From Dickeya dianthicola NCPPB 453 (GTDB lineage Bacteria; Pseudomonadota; Gammaproteobacteria; Enterobacterales; Enterobacteriaceae), in the NCBI RefSeq assembly GCF_000365305.1, contig NZ_CM001841.1, positions 985,653 to 1,049,652 of the forward strand: DNA of 64,000 nucleotides, read 5' to 3'. A program made the position numbers and the translations under genes. The notes below the pieces were generated by a model, which was not told where the DNA came from, did no database searches, and saw nothing but the letters and a program-made list of their open reading frames with translations. Of this stretch, positions 56,779 to 64,000 are shown in pieces. Within the stretch, counting starts at the first letter, position 1; each line of letters starts with the position of its first letter.

Positions 56779-57366
56779 GTGGCTATATCAGGTATTCAGA
56801 GTCAAAACATGACATCTTCTTATCCCCAGTCGACGACTGTCGCAAATAGCAGTCTTGGTTTTGGGGACGGTACCGACGCGGTTGGAACAAATAAATCAGG
56901 TTCCCTTAAAACCGCGAAAATAAATGATTCGCAAAATAACCAATTTGCGGATAACAATTCTGGCGATGCCATTGATGTGGGCGATCGTACTAAATCGCTG
57001 GATGAACGGCTGACTAAAGAGAAACTTCAGAAACAGCAAAGCGAACCTTCCGTTGAGCGCTCGCTGCGTATGACCGGTATCCCGCTTTATGGCGGCGTGT
57101 TGGTTTCCGTGGTGAAATATCCGGATGGTCAAAGCGAAAGTTATGATGTGTTTACCGGCAAGCGTATTGCATCTACGGACCCGAGCCTGAGAGGTTCGTC
57201 TGCGTCAGCCAATAATGCTGAGTTTGGCTACTATAGCCAGGGCTTATATAGCGGTATGTCGGCGGCGGAAGTTTACGAGAAAATACAGCAACTGCTGGGC
57301 GCGAATTCCAGTGATGTTTCCTGGACGCTGCCGGGCAGCGGAAACCAATTGCCGCAATCAAGCTGA
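56779..57366 (+). CDS. Uncharacterised Ser/Gln/Asn-rich protein
   Basis: 195 residues from GTG 56779, preceded by AAAAAGGAG, a strong ribosome-binding site. The first 85 residues are low-complexity (Ser, Gln, Asn, Thr), without a classical signal peptide. A compact middle block follows (SLRMTGIPLYGGVLVSVVKYPDG, then ESYDVFTGKRIAS), and a Ser-rich tail ends the protein. I do not recognise it. The composition of the N terminus is compatible with a type III or flagellar export signal, but this is only a possibility. Confidence 0.7.
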   Translation: MAISGIQSQNMTSSYPQSTTVANSSLGFGDGTDAVGTNKSGSLKTAKINDSQNNQFADNNSGDAIDVGDRTKSLDERLTKEKLQKQQSEPSVERSLRMTGIPLYGGVLVSVVKYPDGQSESYDVFTGKRIASTDPSLRGSSASANNAEFGYYSQGLYSGMSAAEVYEKIQQLLGANSSDVSWTLPGSGNQLPQSS

Positions 57367-57755
57367 TACGCTAAAAAATAATCGACGCTAATTTTATTTT
57401 TTCGAAAATATATTACCCGGCCTGATAAATTATCAGGTAGTTAACTGTTTTTGTGTTTTTCATTTTTATGTTTTCCCTTTTTATATTTTTTCTTTTTTCA
57501 GCCTTTCCAGCACCAGGCGTAACACCTTATTCAACGGCTTGTCCAACTGAAGCCTATCCCGGCCAACATCCTATCCCTAATGGCTTCAATACTGCCCTAT
57601 TCCATAGCCGGCTTTTTATGACGGTCATAAGTAATTGTGTCTGTTGCCGCTATCAGGTGTTGGTTAAGCTAATGGGGATTTTGTTGCTGCAGTGGCATGT
57701 GTAGCAATAACACCTGGCCTAATCGCTAATCTGCTGTTCTGACAAGGATACACTA
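57367..57755. other. Intergenic region without gene
   Basis: About 390 bases. CCTGATAAATTATCAGG (57421-57437) is a near-palindrome followed some bases later by T runs and may terminate the upstream gene. An 83-codon frame at 57,453 lacks any ribosome-binding site or family resemblance. Confidence 0.5.
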
Positions 57756-58286
57756 ATGAGCATTATTCTAATTGAGGATGCCCAGGCGGAACATATCGCC
57801 GCTATCAGGGATATTTATGCTCAACATGTCCTGCATAGTCTCGCCACCTTTGAAACCGAACCGCCCGATGAGGCGGAAATGCGCCAACGCTGGCAGAAAA
57901 TCCATGATGCCGGGCTGCCCTGGCTGGTGGCGATAGAAAACCAGCAGGTGCTGGGATACTGCTATCTGGGGGGGTACCGCACCCGCGTTGCCTACCGTTT
58001 CACGCTGGAGGATTCTATCTATCTGCACCCGGACCATCTGGGTAAAGGCATCGGTAAGCGCTTGCTGTCCGCTGCGTTATCGCGGGCGGAGCAGCAGGGA
58101 TACCGCCAGGTGATATCGGTGGTGGGCAACAGCGCGAATCAGGCTTCGCTGCAACTGCATCTGTCGCTGGGGTTTGAGCGAGTCGGGACGCTGCGTTCGG
58201 TAGGCATGAAGCATGGGCGTTGGGTGGATACCGTGTTGCTGCAACGCGCATTGGGGGAAGGGGATGCCGCTTTGCCGCCTGCCTGA
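57756..58286 (+). CDS. GNAT N-acetyltransferase, phosphinothricin/methionine-sulfone acetyltransferase type
   Basis: 176 residues. GYCYLGGYRTRVAYRFTLEDSIYL, HPDHLGKGIGKRLLSAALSRA and VVGNSANQASLQLHLSLGF match the PAT/MddA group that acetylates amino groups of glutamate analogues and oxidised methionine. AAGGATAC precedes the ATG. Its 3' end overlaps a broken MFS gene. Confidence 0.9.
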   Translation: MSIILIEDAQAEHIAAIRDIYAQHVLHSLATFETEPPDEAEMRQRWQKIHDAGLPWLVAIENQQVLGYCYLGGYRTRVAYRFTLEDSIYLHPDHLGKGIGKRLLSAALSRAEQQGYRQVISVVGNSANQASLQLHLSLGFERVGTLRSVGMKHGRWVDTVLLQRALGEGDAALPPA

Positions 58287-58380
58287 GCCCGCCGCACGCC
58301 GGCGGGTCACGCTCTGCATCGGCGTGACCCAGTTGATTAATTGGGGAACGGCGTTCTACCTGCCCGGCGTGTTTTGCGCC
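58264..58380 (+). pseudogene. MFS transporter, N-terminal fragment
   Basis: From ATG 58264 about 36 residues match the beginning of a major facilitator (VTLCIGVTQLINWGTAFYLPGVF, first membrane segment). After about 58,378 the sequence changes to the 3' end of a different transporter on the other strand, so the rest of the gene has been deleted. Confidence 0.75.
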
Positions 58381-58399
58381 CCATCGCGGCGGACTGCGG

Positions 58400-58928
58400 T
58401 CAGCGCTGACGCTGCTGCGCCTGCCACAGCGCCAGCACACTTAGCAGCGCGGTGATCATCAGGTAGTAACTCGGCGCCAGGCTGCTGCCGGTGGCGCTGA
58501 TCAGCAACGTACAGATGAACGGGGCGAAGCCGCCGAACACCGTCACCGCCACGTTGTAGCTGATCGCCATGCCGCTGGCGCGGGTGGCGAACTCGCCGCC
58601 GGCGGAAAAGCCCTGAATCAGGCGCGCCAGCATAATCAGCACCGGTGCGGCCAGACCGATGCTGGCGTAGGTGGGCATAAAGGTAATCATCGCGCCGCCC
58701 AGCAGCATAAGGCTGATGGACAGCAGCAGCGACGCCTTGCGCCCGGCGCGGTCGGCGTACGCGCCCAGCACGACGGCGCCCAGCGGCCGGATCAGGAAAG
58801 AGACGCCGAAGCTGCCGAAGGCCAACAGCAGCGATACCGCCGGGTCCTGCGTGGGGAAGAACGCATGGGCGATGTAATTGGCGAAGAAGCCGTAGACCGC
58901 GATGTCAAACCATTCCAGCGCGTTGGTT
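58400..58928 (-). pseudogene. MHS-family metabolite:proton symporter with large internal deletion
   Basis: The minus strand begins in the middle of the first transmembrane segment (NALEWFDIAVYGFFANYI), without start codon or the first 25 or so residues, and runs as a good MHS transporter to LARLIQGFSAGGEFA. It then jumps in frame to TRASGMAISYNVAVTVFGG, a motif that normally lies about 200 residues later. The C-terminal end is normal. Both the 5' end and the centre are lost, so it cannot work. Confidence 0.82.
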
Positions 58929-59663
58929 GACCAGACAGGCGATGGCGTTGGCCAGTTGGGTGCCGGGGTTGCTCAGCAGCCCGCCCCAGTTGCCGGAGTG
59001 GTAATCCCGCTCGCGGGCGCGAATGGTCAGGCGGAAGTTGACGCAGCCGCGCGAACCGAGGAACAGCGTCGGGCGTTCGGCGTTGAGGCGCGGGCCGTCC
59101 GAGGCGATGAACAGGTCGGCTTGCAGCTCCTGCGCATGTTGGCGGCACACGTCGGCCAATCCCGGCGAACTGATCTCTTCGCCCATTTCGAACAGCCATT
59201 TGCAGTTAAAGCCGAGCCGCCCCTGACGGGCCTGAAACACCTGCTCCAGCGCCGCAATATTGATAGAGTGCTGGCCTTTGTTGTCGGCGCTGCCGCGACC
59301 GTACCAGCGGCCTGCCTGCTCCACCAGTTGCCACGGGGAAAGCCCTTCGCTCCAGTGCTCGTCGTCGCCGAACACCACATCGCCGTGGCCGTAACACAAC
59401 ACGGTGGGTAATGCGGCGTCTTCGATGCGCGAGGCTACCAAAAACGGGCGGTTGGCCGCGGCCGGGTTATCAATTTGCCGTAATTCGAAACCCAGCGCCT
59501 GCAGGGCCGGCATGATTTCCCCGGTGAGGTACTGTTGTAATGCCGCGTCCCGGTCGGTGTGCTGACTTTCGCTGGCGATAGCGATACGGCGCGCCAGTAC
59601 CTCCCGCAAGCGGCCGCTGTCGAAATACGCCAGCGCCTGTTGAATAACCTGTGGTGTTGTCAT
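58905..59663 (-). pseudogene. M20-family metallopeptidase, truncated
   Basis: 252 codons from ATG 59663 (MTTPQVIQQALAYFDSGRL). Zinc ligands are seen in CYGHGDVVFGDD, WYGRGSADNKG and FEMGEEISSPGL, followed by SRGCVNFRLTIRA of the lid domain. After LANAIACLVNQ (near 58,925) the sequence changes to the MHS transporter in another frame, so roughly the last 200 residues, including the final zinc His, are missing. The intact gene probably cleaved amide or peptide substrates taken up by the transporter. Confidence 0.85.
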
Positions 59664-59698
59664 GTTGTGCCTGTCTGTCTTGTGGTGATTTTTTTAGT

Positions 59699-59753
59699 GA
59701 TGTTTTTGTCGTGATGCTTTTGTCGAGATGCTTTTGTCGAGATGCTTTTTAGT
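59699..59753. repeat. 14-bp tandem repeat, about four copies
   Basis: GATGCTTTTGTCGA occurs exactly at 59713 and 59727, with diverged copies at 59699 and 59741. It lies between the peptidase remnant and the divergent LysR gene. Confidence 0.88.
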
Positions 59754-59871
59754 GATGCGACAAACCACGTTCTAAATCATCGTCAGCATTGCCGCAATAA
59801 TAATAATTGCAAGCAAGATTTGCTTTTAATATAAAGCTTCATTGCACAAAAACGAGGCAGACGGAAGGGCG

Positions 59872-60813
59872 ATGCATAGCAATGAAATCAGGTATTTTCT
59901 GGCGGTCGCCAATACCGGCTCCCTGAGCGCCGCCAGCCAGCAGCTGTTTGTGGCGGTGTCGGCTATTAGCCGGCAGATCCACAAGCTGGAAGCGCGCATC
60001 GGCGCGCCGCTGTTTGAACGTCATGCCCGGGGCATGGTGTTGACCGACGCCGGGCAAATTCTGGAAAACCACGTGCGCAAAAGCATGATGGACATGGAGT
60101 GCGCCATCGCCGAGATTCAGGGGCTGAAGGCGGTGCGGCGAACGTTTGTGCGGGTCGCCTGTACTGACGGCATGGCGTTTGATCTGCTGCCGGGGTTGTT
60201 TGCCCGTTTCCGGCAGGATAACCCGGCCGTGACGTTCTTCTTGCAGGTCGGCACCGCGATACAGGTGTCCGAAATGGTGCGCAACGGCGAATGCGATGTG
60301 GCGTTTCAGTTCAGCCTGTCGCCGGAGCGCGGCGTCGAGGTGATGGCGTCTTATCCGGCGCCGGTGCTGCTGCTGATGCGGCCGGATCACCCGCTGGCGG
60401 ACAAAACCATTCAGTTGGCGGACCTGCACGGGTTTCCGCTGGTGCTGCCGCAGCAGGGCACCACCATCCGTCAACTGTTCGATCTCTCCTGCCGGATGAG
60501 CGGCACCTTTCTGGAGCCGGTGCTCAGCTGCAACAACTTCTCCGCGCTGTACTATTTCATGCAGCAGACGCCGGATGCCGTCACCGCCTGCAGCCATTTT
60601 TCGGTGTTGTACCGGGCGCGGGAGGACGGGTTGCTGCTCAAGCCGGTGCGCAGCGAACCGCTGACCCAGCGCAGCTTGCAGGTGCAAACGTTAGCGGGTA
60701 AGCATCGCTCCGCCGCGTTAAGCCATTTCATCGCCTTTATCATCGACGCGCTGGATAGTGAACACGCGCGTCTGGCGGCGGAGATCGGGCTGGAACCGAT
60801 GGCGTTCCGTTAG
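59872..60813 (+). CDS. LysR-family transcriptional regulator
   Basis: 313 residues from ATG 59872 (MHSNEIRYFLAVANTGSLSA), preceded by GGAAGGGCG; an ATG 30 bases upstream is in frame but has a poor site. The winged helix-turn-helix (SAASQQLFVAVSAISRQIHKLEARIGAPLFER, read in two parts) and the periplasmic-binding-like effector domain are complete. It is divergent from the M20 peptidase remnant, so it probably controlled that lost operon. Confidence 0.92.
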   Translation: MHSNEIRYFLAVANTGSLSAASQQLFVAVSAISRQIHKLEARIGAPLFERHARGMVLTDAGQILENHVRKSMMDMECAIAEIQGLKAVRRTFVRVACTDGMAFDLLPGLFARFRQDNPAVTFFLQVGTAIQVSEMVRNGECDVAFQFSLSPERGVEVMASYPAPVLLLMRPDHPLADKTIQLADLHGFPLVLPQQGTTIRQLFDLSCRMSGTFLEPVLSCNNFSALYYFMQQTPDAVTACSHFSVLYRAREDGLLLKPVRSEPLTQRSLQVQTLAGKHRSAALSHFIAFIIDALDSEHARLAAEIGLEPMAFR

Positions 60814-60825
60814 CCGGTAACGCGG

Positions 60826-61482
60826 TCAGCGCTGCCAGCGGCAGATGCGCCAGCCTTTCTCCTGCGCCAGCGCCGCCAGTTCGGGCGCCGGGTTGACGGC
60901 GTAAGCCTGATCGACGAATTCCAGCATCGCCCGGTCGTTGAGCGAATCGCTGTAGCCGTGCAGTTGGTCGAACGGTTCGCCGTCGCGGTGCGCCAGCCAT
61001 TCGCGTATGCGGGTAACCTTACCGTGCTGATAGGTCGGCACGCCGTGGATGTCGCCGGTGAAGCGCCCGTCTTCCAGCGTGACGCCGATCGCCAGCGCAT
61101 GGTTAGCCCCCAGATGATGGGCGATCGGTTGCACCAGATGCTCGCCGCTGGCGGAAATAATTACCAGGGTATCGCCGCGCTGGTGGTGCCAGTCCATCCG
61201 CTCACGCGCCGCCGGGTAGAGCCGGGGCAGGATGTCGCGCCGGATAAAGCGGTCCACCCAGACGGAAACCGTTTCGGCGCTCAGCCCAATCAGCGGCGAC
61301 AGCGAAAGGTACATGTAATCTTCGATTGCCAGCGTGCCCTGATAGTAACTCTGCATCAGGTGCTGTTCCCGCTGTAACAGTTCCGCGCCGGCAAATCCCT
61401 GCGATTCCAGCCAGCGCAGCCACAAGCCGGTGCTGTCGGCGCAGATCAGGGTTTCGTCCAGATCAAACAGGGCTAAATCCAT
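60826..61482 (-). CDS. HAD-IB family phosphatase (SerB-like)
   Basis: 218 residues. Motif I FDLDETLICADS (nucleophile Asp7), motif II IISASGEHLV, and motif III/IV with Lys in YQHGKVTRI and GYSDSLNDRAMLE. The helical cap with WLRWLESQGF belongs to subfamily IB, which includes phosphoserine phosphatases and related lipid-phosphate enzymes. Substrate not known. It follows the lipoprotein hydrolase gene on the same strand after about 145 bases. Confidence 0.9.
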   Translation of the reverse strand: MDLALFDLDETLICADSTGLWLRWLESQGFAGAELLQREQHLMQSYYQGTLAIEDYMYLSLSPLIGLSAETVSVWVDRFIRRDILPRLYPAARERMDWHHQRGDTLVIISASGEHLVQPIAHHLGANHALAIGVTLEDGRFTGDIHGVPTYQHGKVTRIREWLAHRDGEPFDQLHGYSDSLNDRAMLEFVDQAYAVNPAPELAALAQEKGWRICRWQR

Positions 61483-61542
61483 CGGGTCCTCCGGAAGTGA
61501 AAACGGGTATCAGGCGGTCGGTTGCGGCGAGGCGGATGGTGT

Positions 61543-61592
61543 GTCGGGCACACCATCGTTGGGCACACCATCGTCGGGCACACGACCGTCGC
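61543..61592. repeat. 15-bp tandem repeat, about three copies
   Basis: Units of the type GTCGGGCACACCATC follow each other between the HAD gene and the lipoprotein hydrolase gene. The limits are approximate. Confidence 0.75.
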
Positions 61593-61627
61593 GCACCAGT
61601 GTATTGGTCAATGATGACAGTCGCGCG

Positions 61628-62827
61628 TCAGCGTGGTGGGGCCTGGTCGGATGCCGCCAGAACCTCCCGCATGATGCCGTTTTGCCAGTCAAAGTACGGG
61701 TTGAAGGTCAGCCGCACATAGGTTTTCCCCTCTTCCTGATAGCCCCAGTCGGAATACCAGAGACGGCTGCGATCGCGGCACTGCTCGCCCGTCGGAGACG
61801 CCGGGCCGTTGCTGCAGAGTAGCACCGAACCGTTGCTGCCATACAACGGATTATCCGGCGAGAACAGCACCGACATGTGCGAGAACTGGCTGATGCGCCA
61901 TTCCGGCAGACGGTCGGCGCGCACGCGTTCCCGGCTGGTGATGGCGCTGTCCGGCTGACCGTACCAGACCAGACGGCTGTCAGGGTGGGTGAAGTGGCTG
62001 CGGAATACCTGCCGCAGGTAGGGGGTATCCAGCACCGAGTCATGTTCGGCAACCACCATCAACACCGGTCGATTATACCCATGACGCCACAACAGGCGGC
62101 GCACCGCCAGACTGGAGAGGTAATATTGGGCCAAACCGTTGGTGGGCACCTGCAGGTAGCGCGTCGCCAGTTGCGCGGGCGCACCGGGGCGAGGCGCGCG
62201 CAGCCAGTCGCGGAACGGGGCAATCAGCGGCGTCAGAAAGTCAAAGGTTGCATTGGAGCGAATGGCGGGAGAAAACAGCGCCAGCCCGCGGATCTCCGGA
62301 TGATCCAACGCGTACTCCAGCGCCAGGTTGGCGCCGGTGGAAAATCCGCCCAGATACACCTCATCCACATCATGTTGCAGCAGTCTGGCCTGCTCGGCGA
62401 CCACCTGCCGCCAGTCGTCAACCGACACCGGGATCATATCCTCCGGGCGGGTGCCATGTCCGGCCAGTAGCACCGTGCGAACAAGGTATCCTTGTTGCGC
62501 CAGCGCTGGGGCGACATCGCTGAAGGTGCCGGGCGCATCGCCCAGTCCATGTACCAACAGGATGCCTTTACGGGGGTGCCCGGCGGGGCGAGTTTCCTGC
62601 GGCGTATTCCAGCTCAGTTCCTGCCGGAGATTGTCGGACTGGAATGCCCGGTGTTGCTGTACCCATTGCTCGGTTTGCTGCTGATAGGCATCGAAAGAAG
62701 GCTGCCCCAGCGGAGGAAGCGCGGTACGGCCACAAGCGGCAAGCAACGGCAGCGTGGCTGCCATCATCAGCGTCAGCGTTCTTACCGTTAGCAACCGACG
62801 CCAGACGGAGAGGATTGTGTATTCCAT
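61628..62827 (-). CDS. Alpha/beta-hydrolase lipoprotein
   Basis: 399 residues from ATG 62827. A signal peptide ends in the lipobox LPLLAAC (Cys34 or nearby), so the protein is lipid-anchored. The alpha/beta-hydrolase fold has the oxyanion HG in LLVHGLGDAPGTF, the nucleophile Ser in GGFSTGANLALEYA, the acid Asp in VVAEHDSVLD and the His in SQFSHMSVLFS. Probably an esterase or lipase-like enzyme; substrate unknown. An upstream in-frame start would place extra charged residues before the signal peptide. Confidence 0.88.
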   Translation of the reverse strand: MEYTILSVWRRLLTVRTLTLMMAATLPLLAACGRTALPPLGQPSFDAYQQQTEQWVQQHRAFQSDNLRQELSWNTPQETRPAGHPRKGILLVHGLGDAPGTFSDVAPALAQQGYLVRTVLLAGHGTRPEDMIPVSVDDWRQVVAEQARLLQHDVDEVYLGGFSTGANLALEYALDHPEIRGLALFSPAIRSNATFDFLTPLIAPFRDWLRAPRPGAPAQLATRYLQVPTNGLAQYYLSSLAVRRLLWRHGYNRPVLMVVAEHDSVLDTPYLRQVFRSHFTHPDSRLVWYGQPDSAITSRERVRADRLPEWRISQFSHMSVLFSPDNPLYGSNGSVLLCSNGPASPTGEQCRDRSRLWYSDWGYQEEGKTYVRLTFNPYFDWQNGIMREVLAASDQAPPR

Positions 62828-62861
62828 AAAGCCATCCTTGCGAGCAAATGCACACAACAAT

Positions 62862-62899
62862 TAAGACGGTATGACCGGGAATAAGACGGTATGACCGGG
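62862..62899. repeat. 20-bp tandem duplication
   Basis: TAAGACGGTATGACCGGG occurs at 62862 and 62882, upstream of the lipoprotein gene. Confidence 0.85.
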
Positions 62900-62963
62900 C
62901 GGTTGACGGAAATCGTCCGTTGAATCATAACGATGGCGGCCCGTGGAGACAATTTCTCTTTGT

Positions 62964-63047
62964 GTGAATACTATTTCTTTTTTCGTGAATACTATTTCTT
63001 TTTTCGTGAACACTATTTCTTTTTACGTGAACACTATTTCTTTTTAC
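62964..63047. repeat. 21-bp tandem repeat, four copies
   Basis: Copies at 62964, 62985, 63006 and 63027; the unit is GTGAATACTATTTCTTTTTT plus one C, the last two with CAC for TAC and A for T near the end. A partial fifth copy starts at 63048. It is the clearest tandem array of the window. Confidence 0.92.
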
Positions 63048-63319
63048 GTGAAAAAATAGCGCCGGAAAACCTGCGATAGCAGACAAATACGATATTGCGG
63101 AATGGGCAAATCAATAGCAATGAAATAATTAGATTTTGTTATTTGTCGATGGGGAGTAATCGGTGCGACAATCACCGCCCCGTCGATTGACATCGGTGAA
63201 CGGATCAGTGACAGTCCGCCGCCTGAACGATAACCCAAGCAAACAAAACAGACGCGCATTGAAGCGCCGACAGTGTCGTGTAAATCGACAGTGCCGTATA
63301 AACCAAAAGGACGCGTGAG
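63048..63319. other. Upstream region of the MetE-like gene
   Basis: About 270 bases, with no gene. It could hold the promoter of the downstream gene; I do not see a convincing riboswitch or MetJ box array. Confidence 0.45.
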
Positions 63320-64000
63320 ATGCGCACAGTGAAAAAACCGTACCCGCCGTTTCACGCCGAGCATGTGGGCAGTTTTTTATTGCCGCCCCGCTTAAAGCAG
63401 GCCCGGCAGGCATGGCGGCAGGGGCTCATCACCTACGATCGGCTGACGGAAATCGAAAACGAAGAAGTGCTGAATGTGGTCGAGCGCCAGAAGGCTTGCG
63501 GCCTGAGCGCGATTACCGACGGCGAACTGCGTATCCACGATGGTATCACCGATTTTTTCTCCTGCCTGACGGGCATTGACGTTGATGACGCCGCCCTGCC
63601 GGATGGCGATACGCCTGGCCGGCTGCGGGTGGTGGGCAAACTCGATTTTGACGACGCGCACCCTTTTCTGACCCATTACCGCTTTTTGCATCAGGCGGTG
63701 GGCGACAGTAGCGAAACCCTGGCAAAACAGACGCTTCCCAGCCCGACGATGCTGATGTATCCAGCTATCCGCAACAACGACGTCTACCCATCGCTGGACG
63801 CGTTTTGCGATGATCTGGCCGCGGTATACCGCAAACTCATTCAGGCGTTTTACCGCCAGGGATGCCGTTATCTCCAACTGGATGACCTGTTCTGGGCGCG
63901 CCTGTGCGACGGCCGGGCGATAGATCGGGAAAACGCCGCCGGGTTCGAGTTACGCGACCTGCTGGCGCGTTGCACCCGAACGCTGAATCAGGCGCTGGCG
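63320..64000 (+). CDS. MetE-like (vitamin-B12-independent) methyltransferase, N-terminal part
   Basis: The frame is open from ATG 63320 (MRTVKKPYPPFHAEHVGSFL) after AAGGA to the window end, 227 codons seen. It resembles the short YxjG/YxjH-type proteins that match only the catalytic C-terminal half of MetE: AEHVGSFLLPPRLKQAR, AITDGELRIHDGITDFF, LPSPTMLMYPA and the metal-site region GCRYLQLDDLFWARL, where MetE-type enzymes usually have QLDEP. The Asp for Glu change and the missing Pro hint at a variant subgroup. Substrate not known. Confidence 0.87.
   Translation, partial: MRTVKKPYPPFHAEHVGSFLLPPRLKQARQAWRQGLITYDRLTEIENEEVLNVVERQKACGLSAITDGELRIHDGITDFFSCLTGIDVDDAALPDGDTPGRLRVVGKLDFDDAHPFLTHYRFLHQAVGDSSETLAKQTLPSPTMLMYPAIRNNDVYPSLDAFCDDLAAVYRKLIQAFYRQGCRYLQLDDLFWARLCDGRAIDRENAAGFELRDLLARCTRTLNQALA

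Noticed and set aside
57453-57704. 83-codon plus-strand frame beginning with a Phe-rich stretch
   Set aside because: It arises from a T-rich intergenic tract without a start signal or family match.

Overview
The window is chromosomal DNA of an enterobacterium. The gene order glnD-map-rpsB-tsf-pyrH-frr-dxr-ispU-cdsA-rseP-bamA-skp-lpxD-fabZ-lpxA-lpxB-rnhB-dnaE-accA-yaeR-tilS-rof-yaeP-yaeQ-nlpE follows the E. coli order almost gene for gene, and the protein sequences are close to it. ldcC (expected between accA and yaeR) and arfB/yaeJ (expected between yaeQ and nlpE) are absent. Soft-rot Pectobacteriaceae, most likely Dickeya, fits best; this assignment is inference from overall resemblance.

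Layout. (1) 1-26,326: conserved housekeeping block (PII uridylylation, N-terminal Met removal, translation factors, isoprenoid and phospholipid precursors, outer-membrane assembly, lipid A, DNA polymerase III, fatty acid synthesis). (2) 26,411-28,968: mutS on the minus strand, carrying a one-base frameshift in an A5 run. (3) 28,969-30,950: mobile-element debris: a broken integrase, an IS3-family element without target duplication, and a truncated NAD(P)-binding gene. (4) 30,977-34,958: small regulator/enzyme modules (MarR; SDR with divergent TetR; AraC; periplasmic PEBP protein). (5) 35,119-45,900: an eleven-gene, minus-strand, AT-richer gene cluster that looks like an undescribed ribosomal-peptide (RiPP) pathway. 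A 40-residue Glu-rich peptide with one Cys lies behind a near-consensus promoter. It is followed by a rhodanese-E1 fusion, a Gly-Gly-ending sulfur carrier, an unknown protein, a DUF692 (MNIO) enzyme, a subtilase-like/carbamoyltransferase fusion, YcaO, TfuA, an MFS exporter, a GNAT acetyltransferase and an Asp/Asn beta-hydroxylase. (6) 45,900-47,426: AT-rich non-coding DNA ending in a long ERIC-like repeat. (7) 47,427-52,565: an isonitrile (PvcA/DIT1) cluster with a stand-alone synthase, a HAD phosphatase, a synthase-2OG-oxygenase fusion and a convergent MFS pump. (8) 52,914-56,321: yjdM/phnA and a SiaABCD-like phosphatase/kinase/phosphoprotein/diguanylate cyclase operon. (9) 56,779-64,000: an orphan Ser/Gln-rich protein, a PAT-like acetyltransferase, a scar in which an MFS gene, an MHS transporter and an M20 peptidase are all truncated, a LysR regulator, a HAD-IB phosphatase, a lipoprotein alpha/beta hydrolase and the start of a MetE-like methyltransferase.

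How the genes work together. In the RiPP-like cluster I infer that the rhodanese-E1 protein charges the Gly-Gly carrier with sulfur, that YcaO/TfuA use this sulfur to thioamidate the precursor, and that DUF692 with its neighbour remodels the single Cys. Hydroxylation, carbamoylation and acetylation would tailor the product, the subtilase-like domain could cut the leader and the MFS protein could export it. The isonitrile cluster is a second secondary-metabolite locus immediately beyond the ERIC-like repeat.

Two window-wide oddities stand out. Short tandem repeats (period 14-21 bp, 2-4 copies) occur at many places, mostly between genes. Single-base deletions appear in mutS and in both pseudogenes that flank the IS element.
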